Shown: positions 49,299 to 62,044, numbered from the stretch's first letter. The stretch is DNA of 64,000 bases from Myxocyprinus asiaticus (GCF_019703515.2 NC_059356.1:23859197-23923196); one strand, 5' to 3'. A program made the numbers and translations. Notes: generated from the letters alone by a model not told the origin.

Positions 49299-50322
49299 AA
49301 TGAGTTATGGTAAAAATGAACTTTTTTAGACAGATGGCATTTTTGAGGCCATTCTTGCACTTTTGATGTGCATTATATTTGTATACAGGTGAAGTATCCT
49401 ACTTTTGATGCATCAGCCTGATTCACTTCTCTTATAACAGTCCACATGGACAGAACGATTTCTCATTAGAGATTTGCATATTTATTGACTCTGATTTGTG
49501 GTTTGTGTTTGGTAGAAGTGATCCAGTGTACATGTAAAAAGTGTTGGCTATGTGTTTAAAGTTACAGTTAATGAGCATATGCAATGCCTGATTGCAATAT
49601 CAGTTTTCATGCTGGAAGTGTCTTCACTTGGCCGTTGCATTGCAGGTGTTGATCTCTCATATTGAGTTGTTCAGTAGCCCGAGCACTGTCGTACACAATT
49701 CCGTAGTATTTCTATTGCATTGATCAATATTTTCTAAATGAAGCAGCTCAGACATCAGCAAACTGTTGTTACCTGTCTTTCATTCTCATTCCCAAATGTC
49801 TGGAATGTAGCTACTACTCTCTACTGGGAAATAAACATTTTCTGCGTTTAATGTGTGAAGTTCTGTCCAAGGCAGTTATTGTGAATGTAGTTGGAGTTTG
49901 ATAATTAAAGGGGATCTTTCCTTTTTGACATGAAGTGACATTTAACATTTTAATTGTTAATCAATGTGCCAAACAACACCCCCATCCCCGGCCCATGAAT
50001 GCATGCACGTATTGTATGTATAACGTGTGTTTCAAAAGTCTACCTCCATTGTTAAAATGCTTCAGTTTTGCATATATCGAAGATACCACTTTTATTTTTT
50101 CCATCACAAATTACATTATCAGCATAATAGTTTGATTGGAAAGTTTATTTGAAGAATTAACATGAATTCCAGAGTTTATTCATAATTTGGTATGTCCTCC
50201 TTCAGCATCGATGACTGCATGCACTACAGCTGGCATGAACGAAACCTGATGATCATGTTATTCAGGATTATTTGAAATAGTTTCAGCGATCATCTTGTGA
50301 CGAAAATCTGACATTAATTTAG

Positions 50323-50420
50323 GGCTGCACAATTAATTGTACATCAATCACACTCACGATTTCTGCCCCTCACGGTTAATTAAGCATAACCGTCTGTGTG
50401 CGATTGCCGTGGTCATATAT
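50323..50420. repeat. hAT-type terminal fragment
   Basis: 'tagggctgcacaattaattg' is the form of a fish non-autonomous hAT end (GGGCTGCA..ATTAAT). The matching opposite end was not found nearby. Confidence 0.4.
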
Positions 50421-51160
50421 GCCTATACGAACTGAACCAAGGGAGAAAATGCACAAGGTTCCAAAACAAATGTGCAAACAAGCCAGGTGTGCAAATCATA
50501 GAGTAACTTTACCTTGTGAAAGTGTATTCCGCCCCCCCAAGACTTGCTGTAGATTGTGTATTATCTATTTCAGCTTTCAGTGAATTAAGAAATTACATTC
50601 AATAAAAACAGACTGCTGTGGCTCTGCTTTCTGTCATTTAAGTGTTGGAAAAAAGTCCGGAAAAACGCTTGGTGACAGAATCACTAGATTACAATCAGCG
50701 TTTGTGATGATATGCAGCTGAGTGCGATGAAAATGTTCAAATCAGCTTGACATCATGTCTGTTCTAAAGTAAAGAGGAAGATCTTTGGTCACTTGACGAG
50801 AACACAAGACCCCGCCTCGGTTTACTTTTCCATTGCTGGAACCTTTAATTTAGTAGGGAGTCCCAGTGGTCAAGTGATTAACGTCCTCCCACTGACAGAC
50901 GCTAATGTGTGCTTCGTCTCCCTCCGCCTGGCGGTAATTATGATAATTAAGCTCACAGTGAAAATCATTGGGAAAATTGGCTAGCTGGGGCTTAACCTTA
51001 AATGCCTTCAGTTTCAGCATGACTAGTTCAGTCTGTTGAAACAGCCGGGGTGGGGGGGAATCTGTCAGCATTAATCACATCTGATGCATGGTTTTTTATT
51101 TTTATTTATTGCTGCACAGTGGGAAAATTTGAGTCACAGTGGTGAAGAGTTAAATTCCAC

Positions 51161-51500
51161 TTAAAAGAATATTCCGGGTTCAATACAAGTTAAGCTCAGT
51201 CGACAGCATAATGTTGATTACCACAAAAAATCATTTCAAATCGTTCCTCCTTTTCATTAAAAAAACAACAGTTACAGTGAGACACTTGCAATGGAAGTGA
51301 ATGGGGCCAATCCATAAACATTAAATAATCACAAGACATAAACATGTAGCCATAAGATGTAAACAGTATGCTGGTTAACATGGTTTTAGTGTGATAAAAT
51401 AGCTTGCAAACCTTTTCTGTGTCAAGTTATAGCCATAACTTTGTTGCTGTGATGACTTAAAAAGTTAGATGTTAGTCTAACTAAAACAATAATTTGTCAT
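51161..51500. repeat. TTAA fold-back element, family C, half copy
   Basis: Starts TTAAAAGAATATTCCGGGTT and matches the left half and centre of the copy at 10173-10752 ('gttgattaccacaaaaaatc', 'ggttttagtgtgataaaata'). The right terminus is missing. Confidence 0.7.
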
Positions 51501-51662
51501 TGTAAACGTTGTATTGTTTGTTTGTTTTTTGTGTGAACTCGGACTAACAGACTTTGATAATGCAAATGTAGCTCAACTTCGTCCAGCAAGTAGCCTATAT
51601 ACGTACGTTGTGCACGTGCTCCGAAAGGCCATTGACATGTGACGTATTTTTAACTGCGCATT

Positions 51663-51740
51663 AGGGCTGAATGCTTAATCGAAAATAAAATCGAAATTGT
51701 GATATGATGTAGTGCGAGTGTAAAACCATAAAGGCTTCGA
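51663..51740. repeat. hAT-type terminal fragment
   Basis: 'tagggctgaatgcttaatcg' and 'aaaataaaatcgaaattgtg' resemble a common fish hAT terminus. No partner end identified. Confidence 0.4.
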
Positions 51741-51839
51741 TTTAATGAAATAAATAGTCTGAACGCATTTCTCGCTGTGCTTACTGTATGTGCGCAGCTC
51801 TGTTCTCTGTACTGTACACAAATTCAAAGCATTGTGAGG

Positions 51840-53660
51840 CTAATGAGCTGTAGGGCTTTACTGGTTGTTTAGATCAGTGTTACTATCAGAAATAATAATT
51901 ATTTCTGTAGTTATTAATCAATATTTAAATTAATTAATTGGATCTAACTCATTAAAACCTCATATGGGATTCCAGTAAATGTAGTGTGCTACGTTTAGGA
52001 GCAAGTTTGGTTATTAGCAATAATTAATAATTAAAGATAATTATTAATTATTAAAATCAATAGAACATTGATGAGAATCAATGTTAGCTTTTTTTAATCC
52101 TTTAAATCAACAGTTATCAAAGATAATTGTTAATTGTTAACGTCGATGAAACATTAATTAAAATTAACACTAGCTTATTGATCATTCAAATTCAAAGATA
52201 ATTATCAATTATCAAAAATCAATAGAATATTAATAAGGATTAACATTGACGGGGCACCACCCTGAAATCAGGGACTAATAACCGAATATTAAAACAGTCT
52301 CAATATTAGATTGTTTTCTTAGGAAAATCGACATCCGAAGAATATCGATTTTCGGGAAAAAAAAAACAACGAATGAAGGTTTGAATCCGAGCACTGACAT
52401 CCCGTCAGCATGACACAGGCGTATGCGAAACAAACCAAAACACTTTTCTTTGTAATATAAACAAAGTTTATTTATGGAGTAATATCAATTAATAATTAAT
52501 ACAATGCAGTCAATAAACTTCCGACTTACAACTACAAACTAAACAGTGATATGATTAGATATGGAAATAAAAAGAATCCTATAACACATAAGGTGTGTGT
52601 GTATCATTGTGTGTGTGTGTGTCAGTGTGGTTAGTGAGAGAGAGGGAGAGAGAGATTATTAAGTGACAGCCCGAAAGCTGATTTCGCGATAGCTGGAGAT
52701 AAAGCAGCCGTGTTCATCACTCAGAGATGCGGTTTTACGAGCGGGGCTCGTAAAAGTCCTGTGTTATTTGACTCTAATGGATGAACTCAGTTGCTGTCTC
52801 ACCCGCGATGGCGAAAATGCACAACAATCCAATTTGGTTGGACCACAATACAGCAAAACAAAATCGTGATAATTAATACCCTGAGTATTAATAATGAGCG
52901 GACATGGCGGTCCGTAAACTGTACAAGCAAAAACCTTGAAACACAAGAATAACACGCTATAATATTCTATCTCTGCCCAGACGTAACCTCTTACTTGAAT
53001 CGCATGAGGACACAGGTAGAATGTGTTTTCCTCTGTCCTTTAACCTTGACCCGGTTCCTTGAGGCTCGTGTGATGACGAGAGCCGTTTCCTCGCGCTGTC
53101 GGCGGCCCGTACGGCTGTTGGTTCGCGGCGGGCTGGCGGAGAACTCAGAAATGTCGACTTGATTGAAGATGGAAGATAAATCTTTAATCTCTTCACTTCT
53201 GTAGGCCAACGGATGAAGATGCGAATTGCTCGGCGGTCTCCTTCGGATCCGTTAGAGTGTTTGGTTGAACACAGAGTAATCTCAACTCGTCCAGCGAGAT
53301 GGAGATTGTATGGCTACAGTTTCAAGTCGGACATTACTTCCTTAAGCCACGAGGTTGCACCGGAGAGCAGCAAAAAGCTACGTCCGTATTCGGTGAACGA
53401 AGTCGCGGGAAGCCCCTTTGGAAGCATTTCAGAATTGTTTGAGGGACATTCTGTTGTGTGCCTCATCCAATAGGAGTTGAGAGCTCGATCCTTTAGAGGG
53501 CAAGGCTTCATGGATCTGTAGTCTGTTTTGGACTCCCTTTGTTTGATTTTGGCGTGATTTTATCAGTAAGATTTACGACTTAGAAGGTGGGGGCTTGAGG
53601 AATGTTTTTGACTGTTAGGCCTGACTTTGTCTTCTATCTGAATACATGAGGCCCAACAGA
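51840..53660. repeat. Unidentified 1.8-kb non-coding block (candidate LTR or other retroelement remnant)
   Basis: A compositionally distinct block: an AT-rich left part with a degenerate unit present three times (about 52010-52255), a GT run (about 52592-52622), GA-rich sequence, and a GC- and CpG-rich right part (about 53040-53480). No protein of any retroelement is recognisable. The asymmetric, gene-less make-up suggests a repeat, but neither clear LTR ends nor a target duplication was established, so the class is open. Confidence 0.35.
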
Positions 53661-53928
53661 GCTGAGCGCATTCATTTTACAGCAATCTAGACTCACTTAT
53701 TGCACATTTGCGTAATTCCAAATATGCTTTCCGCTAAAAGCTACTGTCCAAATCTAAAGTAACCTCATAACACTGGGTTTTTTGGACAGAAGAGTGGATG
53801 AGAGCATTTCAATGCATTAAAAAGCATTATCAAATCTACAACAAACAGACACGTCTTCCTTCAGTGTTCTGCAAAAACAAAGGCTTTGACTAGTACAGCT
53901 GACAACTGTTATGAGCCTAAATATTGCA

Positions 53929-54039
53929 TTAAAGGGATAGTTCACCCAAAAATGAAAATTCTCTCATGATTTACACATCTGAGATGGCATGAGAGTAAAT
54001 GATGAGAGAATTTTCTTTTTTGGGTGAAATATTCCTTAA
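53929..54039. repeat. Family A miniature: 111-bp internally deleted fold-back copy
   Basis: TTAA, then AGGGATAGTTCACCC, about 80 bp, then GGGTGAAATATTCCTTAA. Only the two termini of family A remain, joined directly, so the copy is a near-perfect long hairpin. Confidence 0.85.
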
Positions 54040-54319
54040 AGGCTTCACAGTAGTTAGATATTTTTGATTACTACTCTGTAAATAATGAGTAGTTTGTAGT
54101 TTGGCTATTCAACGAAGCTTCCCTAACACTGTAGATGTTGTTACAAGTGGCATATAACACTGAAACAAAGAACATGCTGCCTTTTATTGTTATACTGTAG
54201 AACATAGAGTACTGCATTTACAAGTCTTTAGGAATGAGAGAGCATTCACCATGACTGCTGTACACACATGCAAAACATGGTCACACTATAAATGGGAAAC
54301 TGCCATACAGGTGAACATT

Positions 54320-55890
54320 AGCTGTGTTTACATGGACCCTGGTAATTCGTTTGTGATCAGACTAGAAGCTCAATCCGAATAACGTCTCATGTAACCATGT
54401 CAATCGGATTAAATTGGCTACATCCGGTTTAAATTTCATTTGGATGGTAAACCTTTTCTAATCCGTTTGAAAAGAGAATTTTTGCCAGGTAAACACTTGC
54501 TCGGATTGCTTTGTGAAACTGGGACGATCTGCGCATGTTCAGTACAGACGCAGTAATGGCGTCATGATGTTTCATGCACAATGACATACTTTCATCACAG
54601 CAGCAACAGCGGTGAATGGAGAAACACCTGTGAAATGACGACAATAAAAGCATTCAAAAGTTGCTTTTGATCCATGCCATGTGCCAGGAAAAGAGTGTAC
54701 ATGTCTGAAGTAAGCAGAAATGTTGCCAGATTTGACTTTCACAGACGCTTAAATATATTTTATTCACTATTCATCTCCGTACGCCGGCCAGTGTTATGTG
54801 TGATTGGCGAGCGCACACAACCAGCGGAATATCACCGGAAACCCCTCTCATTCAGGAGTTACAAATGTACGTCTGCGATGATCCCGCCTATATGAAAGTA
54901 AGATCTGCTTTTAGCTCACAAAGAGAACACCGAAAGCAACCTTAGCAAACAAACCTATGCAAATGATTAATTATTACTATTGTATGTTTTATATATGTTG
55001 TCTCTTTTGTAGCGTAGTTAATTTAAAAATATCCAGCATTTTCCATATCAACTTGCTGTGTAATTATGACTATTTTTACATTGTATTCTGGTGGCATGAA
55101 TAAATTCTGTGCTTCAAAATCTTATGTGTTGTTTAATGACTAACATTAGTATACTGAGTAGCCTACAATTAAATATATACTGTACAGCGACATTATAGTG
55201 CTTTTTATAAAATGTGTTACAATCGCCACACATCTTACACGGCCGTAGTATTTTATATTGAAGTGTTTAATTGCTGCTCTCCCCCTTCATGCTGGTTGAC
55301 TGTGATTTTGGCTCTGGTATGTAAACAGCAGTATGTCTTTATTAAGCTTTATATAGAAACATAAGTTTTGCTTGTTTTGGTTGCATCCCACAGTGCAGCA
55401 CACAGAAGGTATGTGGAGTTTTGGTCATATACTGTACGGTATATGGCATCGAGGTCATATAATGATGTCACATGAAACGGGTAAATAGAACTGACCTCTG
55501 GGCTCAATTCAAAGGTGGCATATTTCAAAGGTGGATGTTTTTATTGTTGCAGGAAAATGAGTAGATGGTATATTTTAACATTTTGAATGTAATGTTTTTT
55601 GTTATTTATGATGTATTGATTATTAAAACTACAAGCCGTCGTGCATAACATCTTATCCTCATTTGTATCAAAGTCAAGTGTGAACACCCTTTCAAACGTT
55701 GAGGGAATGCTGTATAATCGTGCAGTGTACACGCGTCACAATAGCAGTTCCGATCTGATGCTTGATACATATAAACGCTCACATCAATCTGATCACTTTT
55801 TGTAGCGTTCAAGTAAACGGTAAATTCGGAATCATCAATCAGAATGATTTAATTATGATTAAAACAAAAAGTGTCCGTGTAAACACAACT
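54320..55890. mobile_element. Non-autonomous element with GTGTTTACA(T/C)GGAC termini
   Basis: Left end 'agctgtgtttacatggacc' and right end 'gtgtccgtgtaaacacaact' are inverted with a few mismatches. Sub-terminal ATCAGA/ATCCGATT-type sequence recurs on both sides. 1.57 kb without transposase. Confidence 0.65.
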
Positions 55891-57361
55891 ACTGATTGAA
55901 AGTAATGCAAGTGCTGAGTTGATGTCAAACCGATGGCACTACCAATGAAACGAATATGAAAGTAAATGTGATATGAAAAAGAAATTATGACATCAGTCTT
56001 CCATGTGTATAATTCCCACCTGGTATGCGTTTATGAAATTTTGTTGCCCAATGTGGCCAACTACAAAAACATATCATTTGTATATTAGCTATACCTTTAA
56101 AACAGAATGTTCCACTTCAACTATTAGACTAGGAGAATGTAAAAAAAGATTGACAGGCAGAAAGCACCTTAAATTCTTCTGATTGGCTGATCAAAGAATG
56201 TATCTGCTGCCGGAAGTCACATTTTTGTTTGCTGTTTACATAGTCTAGTGCTGTCACAGAGACCGGTGAGATATCTCAGGACACTTTTTTCAGTGATATA
56301 TTACAGTGAGAAGGAACATTTTCTTCATACCATTCCATAAAAAATAACAGTACTTTTAAGGTAATATCACATAAATATTGTACTGTTAACTATAATAATA
56401 TGTACTGTTTTATAATGACGACTATTATTATTATTATTATTATACAAAAAAACATTTTTTTTTTTAAACTTAATATTAAATTATTATTAGGTTCCAAAAA
56501 ATAGCTGAAAAGTGGAACCCTATCACAACGTGGACAAAAACAGGTTCACAGTGAACAGATACACTGTGAAGATGACGTGAATGTCCCTACCCGGGCTTGT
56601 CATCCTTCAGATATTTAATTACGTATTGTGTCATGTACACTTGGACAGACTATAAAGAGTGTAGCTTGAGTATGTAAAAACCAGCTGTCGCTCGATTATA
56701 ACTGCAAATGTAAAAGATGTGTGAACTGTAATATGGGTGTCATTAATTTGGAATTTCCAGCTTTATTTTCACTCGACAGGGCTTACGATGCAGTTATAAT
56801 GACTAAAACAGCCTCATTAGGAAGAGCTTCTCAATTCACCTTTTGCACTAAATAATTAAACTTCTTTGGTTCTTGTGAATAATTCATGTTATTTAATTTG
56901 TGGCAGGTACAGCATATGCTATGGCTGTTCAAAACAATCTTTGCTTTTTAAGAAGTTTTTCCTACCTGTTTCTACTTTACAGTTCCAATGACAGTTCAGT
57001 ATGTCTCCATGTGGGGTGAATCATTTTCATGTCGGTTTCTCAAATAGTTTGAGGCTTGTGAAGTAGTTTTGTTTTTTGAGGAATGTATGTTCCAACTCAC
57101 TGCATTCTGAAGCCCCACCCTTACTTGCTTTACTCAGAGGCTTTACTTTACTTCAGCTCTGACATCACAACACAGGTGTGTTCTCAAACCATTCTTGGCT
57201 TCTACCTTTTGTGCCACAATTAGACGCAGTAGACAGAGTACAGGTATTCTTGTTGTTGGACTGCTGCAATTCTCTGGTATTTTGAAAGAATCTTAGGTGC
57301 TGTTTCTTCAAATTGGCATTACAAATATGCAGTTATGACATGATGCTTCATTAGGTTTTGC

Positions 57362-57496
57362 AGTGTAAGCTGTCATTCCCATTTGTCCGTGGGATCAGCT
57401 TGGTCTCCACTCTCCATAAAAATTGTCACTTCCCTGGGAATAATCTTCTGCCTCTTCCTGCGCCACATCATCCTGTTTACACGGATGGTGAAGGGT
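57362..57496 (+). other. Weak candidate exon in the long plus-strand intron
   Basis: Bracketed by a TTTTGCAG acceptor-like site and a GTAACT donor-like site, with one open frame reading across (including HKNCHFPGNNLLPLPAPHHP). The protein is not recognised and the acceptor pyrimidine tract is weak. It could be chance. Confidence 0.15.
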
Positions 57497-57877
57497 AACT
57501 TTGTTCTTGCATGCTGTTAATTGAGCAAATTCTGTTAATGTAGTTTTTTTTTTAGGTAACCCAATCTGTTTAATTGCCTATTTTTGTTTTGCACAAAAGG
57601 AGAGATGACTCTTATGTCAAAGTGTGTTTGGTCTGAATAGGTATATGAAGACACCATTGTCTAAAACTGCAGTTTATCTCTTGAGTTACAGTTTGGATTA
57701 AAGTGTAACTCAATCGATGGGGGCCAGTCTCTCAAGCCTTCTTTCTCTCTCTGTCTCTCTGATTAATTCAGAGGGCAGGTGTCTTTTCTTACAGGTTGAT
57801 CAGGTTTCTAGTTACATCCTGTATTCTTCCTACCAGTGGCATCCTGTATTCAACTCATCATTGAGCCTATTGTTTTT

Positions 57878-57917
57878 CTCTGTGTCTCCTGCCTTTTCTC
57901 TGTGTCTCCTGCCTTTT
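57878..57917. repeat. 20-bp tandem duplication
   Basis: The unit CTCTGTGTCTCCTGCCTTTT is present twice in tandem without change. Confidence 0.85.
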
Positions 57918-58147
57918 CTCTTCACATGGTGAATCAGCTTTGTGCTCTACTTGTTTCCACACTAACAGATGTGGCTGAACCATACCCTGCTTTCATGGTG
58001 CTCTGAACAGTTAAGAGCAGTTAGCTTCACACTAAAAATGGTGGTAGCTCAAGGATCGCCTCTTGTGGGATTTGAAACTTCAACCTTTTAGTTACCAGCT
58101 GAGATCTCTTAAAAACTAGGACAAGGCACATGTATCAGACACAGGAC

Positions 58148-59353
58148 TAGAGCCCAACCGATATGGGATTTTTGAGACTGATACCGATTTTAGAGGGGGA
58201 AAATTCACCAATTACCGATATGGTGGCCGATATACTAATTTTTTTTAGCTGGAATGAAAACAGACCTTTCTGTGTGGATTGTGCACCGATTTTACACCAA
58301 TATGACTATGCAAAGGTACCTAGAAGGCTGCTTTCTTAAATATTTTTATCAAAGAATATTTGACATTATTATTATATATTGTCAACAAATTCTAGAAATG
58401 AACACTGAGAAAATAAAGAATAAATAAAAATACAATAAATAGCTAAATAAAAATCAGTATTCTATGTTCAGTATCAGTCAATGGCTGACCATTTAAATAA
58501 AGAATAAATAAGAATAAAATAAATAGCTAAATAAACATCAGTAGTACTGTTTAATATCAGTCAAATGCTGACTGTTTTAATACTGCCAGTCAATTAGGGG
58601 CAGGTTGTAAAACAAAAAGCATTTACACCTGCCGAGTCAAGCGGTGTTACACCGTATTCTGCTATACAATTTCAGGGGAAACTTTCAACGGTGGAAAACC
58701 AGACTTTTAAATATTACATTTTATAAATGCTACAACTGGAATTGTTCGGTTGAAGGGGGTACCAAACTGCAAATCCTGAACAAAACAGTTTGGTGAATAC
58801 GTTAACACATTAGCTTACACGTTAGCTAAAAGCTCATTGTCACGGAGAGTAAAAGACGGACGTTGTTTATTTACTTTCCAGCATTGCGTCTCACCAACTA
58901 GGTAACAACGTAGTGTGAAATCAACACTCAACAGACACAATCCACCACCGCACCGTTGTCTGCTGAGCTGCAAAAAGATGCTCTGATGTTTACCTTTCAA
59001 TCTACAATGTTACTGACCGCACTTACAAACTATAGCTGGCTAACATAGCAAACATATGTGATAAACATGAGTGACATGGTTGTCAGGGACAGGGTTAATG
59101 TTATATTAGTTATATTGAAAAGGGAAAATTATGGGGTCATTGTTTTTTAAGATTCCAGCATGAATTTCACAAACTAGTTAGCTTACCATGAAGACACCGC
59201 TTAACTCTAAATCACCCCAAGCATTGTTTTCTGCATTATATGTTCAGAAAAAAAAAAAAAAAAAGTTTTTACATCAGCGCATATCGGAAAACATATACGC
59301 TGATACCGATTTATCGGTGAAAGGCTAATATTGGCCGATAATATCGGGCACTA
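58148..59353. mobile_element. hAT-superfamily non-autonomous element with perfect 8-bp target duplication
   Basis: CACAGGAC occurs directly before (58140-58147) and directly after (59354-59361) a 1,206-bp element with ends TAGAGCCCAACCGATATGG and (inverted) TAGTGCCCGATATTATCGG. Sub-terminal GATACCGATTT(TA)T motifs repeat in inverted orientation. No transposase frame. The 8-bp duplication is diagnostic for hAT transposition. Confidence 0.92.
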
Positions 59354-59650
59354 CACAGGACGCCTCGATGCGGTGCAGGTCGTAGTCCAAAATTATGAAT
59401 CTAGTCACCATACGCACAAATCTAATAAAGGTATTTGCACTATGAGTGAACAAAGTGACGTTGATGAGTTTGCAGTTTAGTGTATGAACCTGGTGTAACT
59501 GCGCAAACTTAACGATTAGAAATAGTGACGTTTATTATGCAATTTCTCTGTATGTACCCTTGAATATATTTGATTCAAACTGTCAAACCGCACAAAAAGA
59601 CATCTGTAACTGAAAATATATTGTGTGGGCTATAAAAAAGATACATATAC

Positions 59651-59790
59651 AGGGCTCGACATTAACGCTTGTCCGGGACAAGTGGATTTTTGAAGGGGCA
59701 AGTTAAAGAAAATGTACTTGCCCGACTGGACAATTAGCCCGATTAAAACCTCAATAACGAAAATTAGCTCATTAGCGTAGGATTGCGGGG
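59651..59790. repeat. hAT-like terminal fragment (CAGGGCTCGACATTAAC)
   Basis: A typical hAT-type start and sub-terminal 'cttgtccgggacaagtgg' palindrome. The opposite end is not in view. Confidence 0.45.
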
Positions 59791-60282
59791 ATTGTGCACA
59801 ATTTTAATCCTTCCCGCAAGTCTCACTTTCATAATGCGTGGAATTCCCTCTCGTGTCTCCCTCTCGCCTTTTCTCGTGCAGCATTCAGCAGCTTGTGAGC
59901 ATGTGCGGTGGGGAAGCGCATATTAACTGAACTTAGATGTTACATAGGCCTATATAAACGGGTATAAACCTGTTAATTTGACATGCAAATGGTGTTGTAC
60001 CACGTCTCTGTAAGAGAGCGTTGCGATAAAAATGGCTCCTGCTTATAATTAAGCTGTCATCATTGCAAGCGCGCAACATTGGAGAGATGAGTCTCGTTAT
60101 ATTGTGGTGATCCCTCATAATACAGCAAGAAAGGCAGAAAACGCTTTGTGAAATGCTTCCATCTGTAGAGTGAGGAGAAATGCTTAAAACAGAGTTATGC
60201 ATCATCCCGAAGACCTGTTACATGTCTCATCTATCTGGAGCTCCATCTGATGTTGATGAATGCAGTTTTTTTCTCTAGGTGT

Positions 60283-60420
60283 GGGTAAAAATATTGTGTG
60301 TCCGATTAATTGCAATCTTCATTTGTACGATCTTGATATCGATTCTTAAATCCCAAGATCAATCTTTCACTCAATGCACAAACCTCTATTACAATTACTC
60401 CATAGTACCACTTAGCATAC
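60283..60420. repeat. hAT-like terminal fragment (CTAGGTGTGGGTAAAAATAT)
   Basis: Same family type as the right end at 12902 but in the other orientation; sub-terminal 'cgatcttgatatcgattctt' is typical. Truncated. Confidence 0.45.
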
Positions 60421-60559
60421 AACCAGTGGTAATACCGGTGTTCATCAGTTTCCTGTGGAGTTTTGTTTTCTGCGACCAACCGACCAATCAAAACTTGGTT
60501 GACCAAGACTCTTCTCATCAACTAAGGTTTAGTCGACTATTAGGGCGCAGCCCTATTAG

Positions 60560-60715
60560 TTAATGCACTATGAACTAACATTGAAAAATGGTATGTTTTT
60601 AGTAACTAACATTTAACGAAGATTAATAAATGCTGTAAAAATACATTGTTCATTGTTAGACAATGATACCTAATGCATTAACTAATGTTAATGAATGGAA
60701 TCTTATTGTAAAGTG
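60560..60715. repeat. Interspersed repeat with TTAGTTAATGCA and TTGTAAAGTGTTACC motifs
   Basis: Inverted 'ttagttaatgcac' and 'gcattaactaatg' with the closing 'tattgtaaagtgttacc' mark a common fish non-autonomous element. Confidence 0.5.
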
Positions 60716-60955
60716 TTACCAAAACTTCTGTCATCATTACTCGCCTTTATGTTGTTCCAAACCGGTCTGACTTTCTATCTTCCATGGCACTCAAAAGGAG
60801 ATGTTAGGGAAAATTTTTGTTTCAGTCACCATTCACTTTTATTGTATGGGGGGGAAAAAAAAGAAAAGATGCAATGACATTGAGTAGTGACTGAGATTAA
60901 TATTCTGTCAAAAATCTAATTTTGTGTTCCTCAGAAGAGAGAAATTCATACTAGG
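60716..60955. repeat. Fold-back repeat related to the copy at 17715-18075
   Basis: Shares 'cttctgtcatcattactcgc' and 'atgttgttccaaacc' with that family and continues to 'gttcctcagaagagagaaat'. Termini eroded. Confidence 0.5.
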
Positions 60956-62044
60956 GATGTGCAAGACAATACGACATTGAATTTACTAGTCTTTTAAAAT
61001 ATTTTTCCCCATGAAACTTCTCAACGTTTTGTTTACACAGTTAGGTTTTACTTTATAATTTTGCAAAGGGCCACGCTTAATTTACTGTCATGCAAATGTT
61101 ACTTTTTAAATATTATAATATAATTATTTAAAAAAGCGAATATCTGGAGCAGATGTATACAAGGTTCATTTCACATCAGGCAGCGCCCACTTCTTTCCTC
61201 TCTCACTCTCGGCACGTGCAGAAAAATGGCCTCTCACAATACCAGCATATTATCTCTATATTAACTTATGAATTTTCTAAACTCAGGCTTGCAAGTCACT
61301 ATGGATATTTTTACATTTGAGTCCTTTTTAAATCTTTGCATGCCTGCAACTTCTATTCCGGCTATGCAGGTGTTTTTCATGAGGTGAGTCATGTCCTGTC
61401 TTTCACTGGAGCACATTAACATGTTTATTTAGCTCATCAGAAATGTATGGTCTGAATGTATCCTAGTAAATGGCTATTGTAGGCTAGGTGTACTTATTTT
61501 TTCCCTGCCTGTCATGTGGACTTTTCAACAAAGTGCAGACTGCTAAACTAGTTAAACTGTCTTTTATTCTGTGAGTGGATTTAATGTTTTAGGACATTAT
61601 ATTAGTTTTTCATTTCTCATATGCCTATTTTTTTATCCTAGCTAATATTTTGAAAGGTAGGCTTATGGTTATTGGCTAACTTTGTTAAATGAACAGCTGT
61701 CATATTTTGTAGTATCTAATGCATGTTGCAAAATTTGTGGCACTTTTCAGCGCATTTTTCCATAGACTAAATATTTTCATCAATGGGCTGACTATTTAAA
61801 TATTTTGGCTAATATTTACTTGATGAATTTAGTTTAGAACAGGCTATTATGGTTTCTCTTATACATTCAGTAACTATTTGCACATTAGCTAACGTTGATA
61901 ACGTGTGTCATGTTCTATATTTAATGTAAAATGATGATAATGCAAGACAAACATGTCGCAAATAAATGCCCTTATCAGTGACGTTTAATACTGTTTTCTG
62001 AGGGGTTCTTTCTCTTTAGACTTGATTATAAAATTTCCATTTTA
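60956..62044. other. AT-rich non-coding DNA
   Basis: No exon or defined repeat end recognised. Probably intronic if the 47-kb promoter drives a gene extending rightward. Confidence 0.35.

Noticed and set aside
48723..49313. 196-residue open frame on the plus strand
   Set aside because: It runs across the end of an inverted-repeat element and the nested LTR-like insertion; no domain is visible and the frame is fortuitous.
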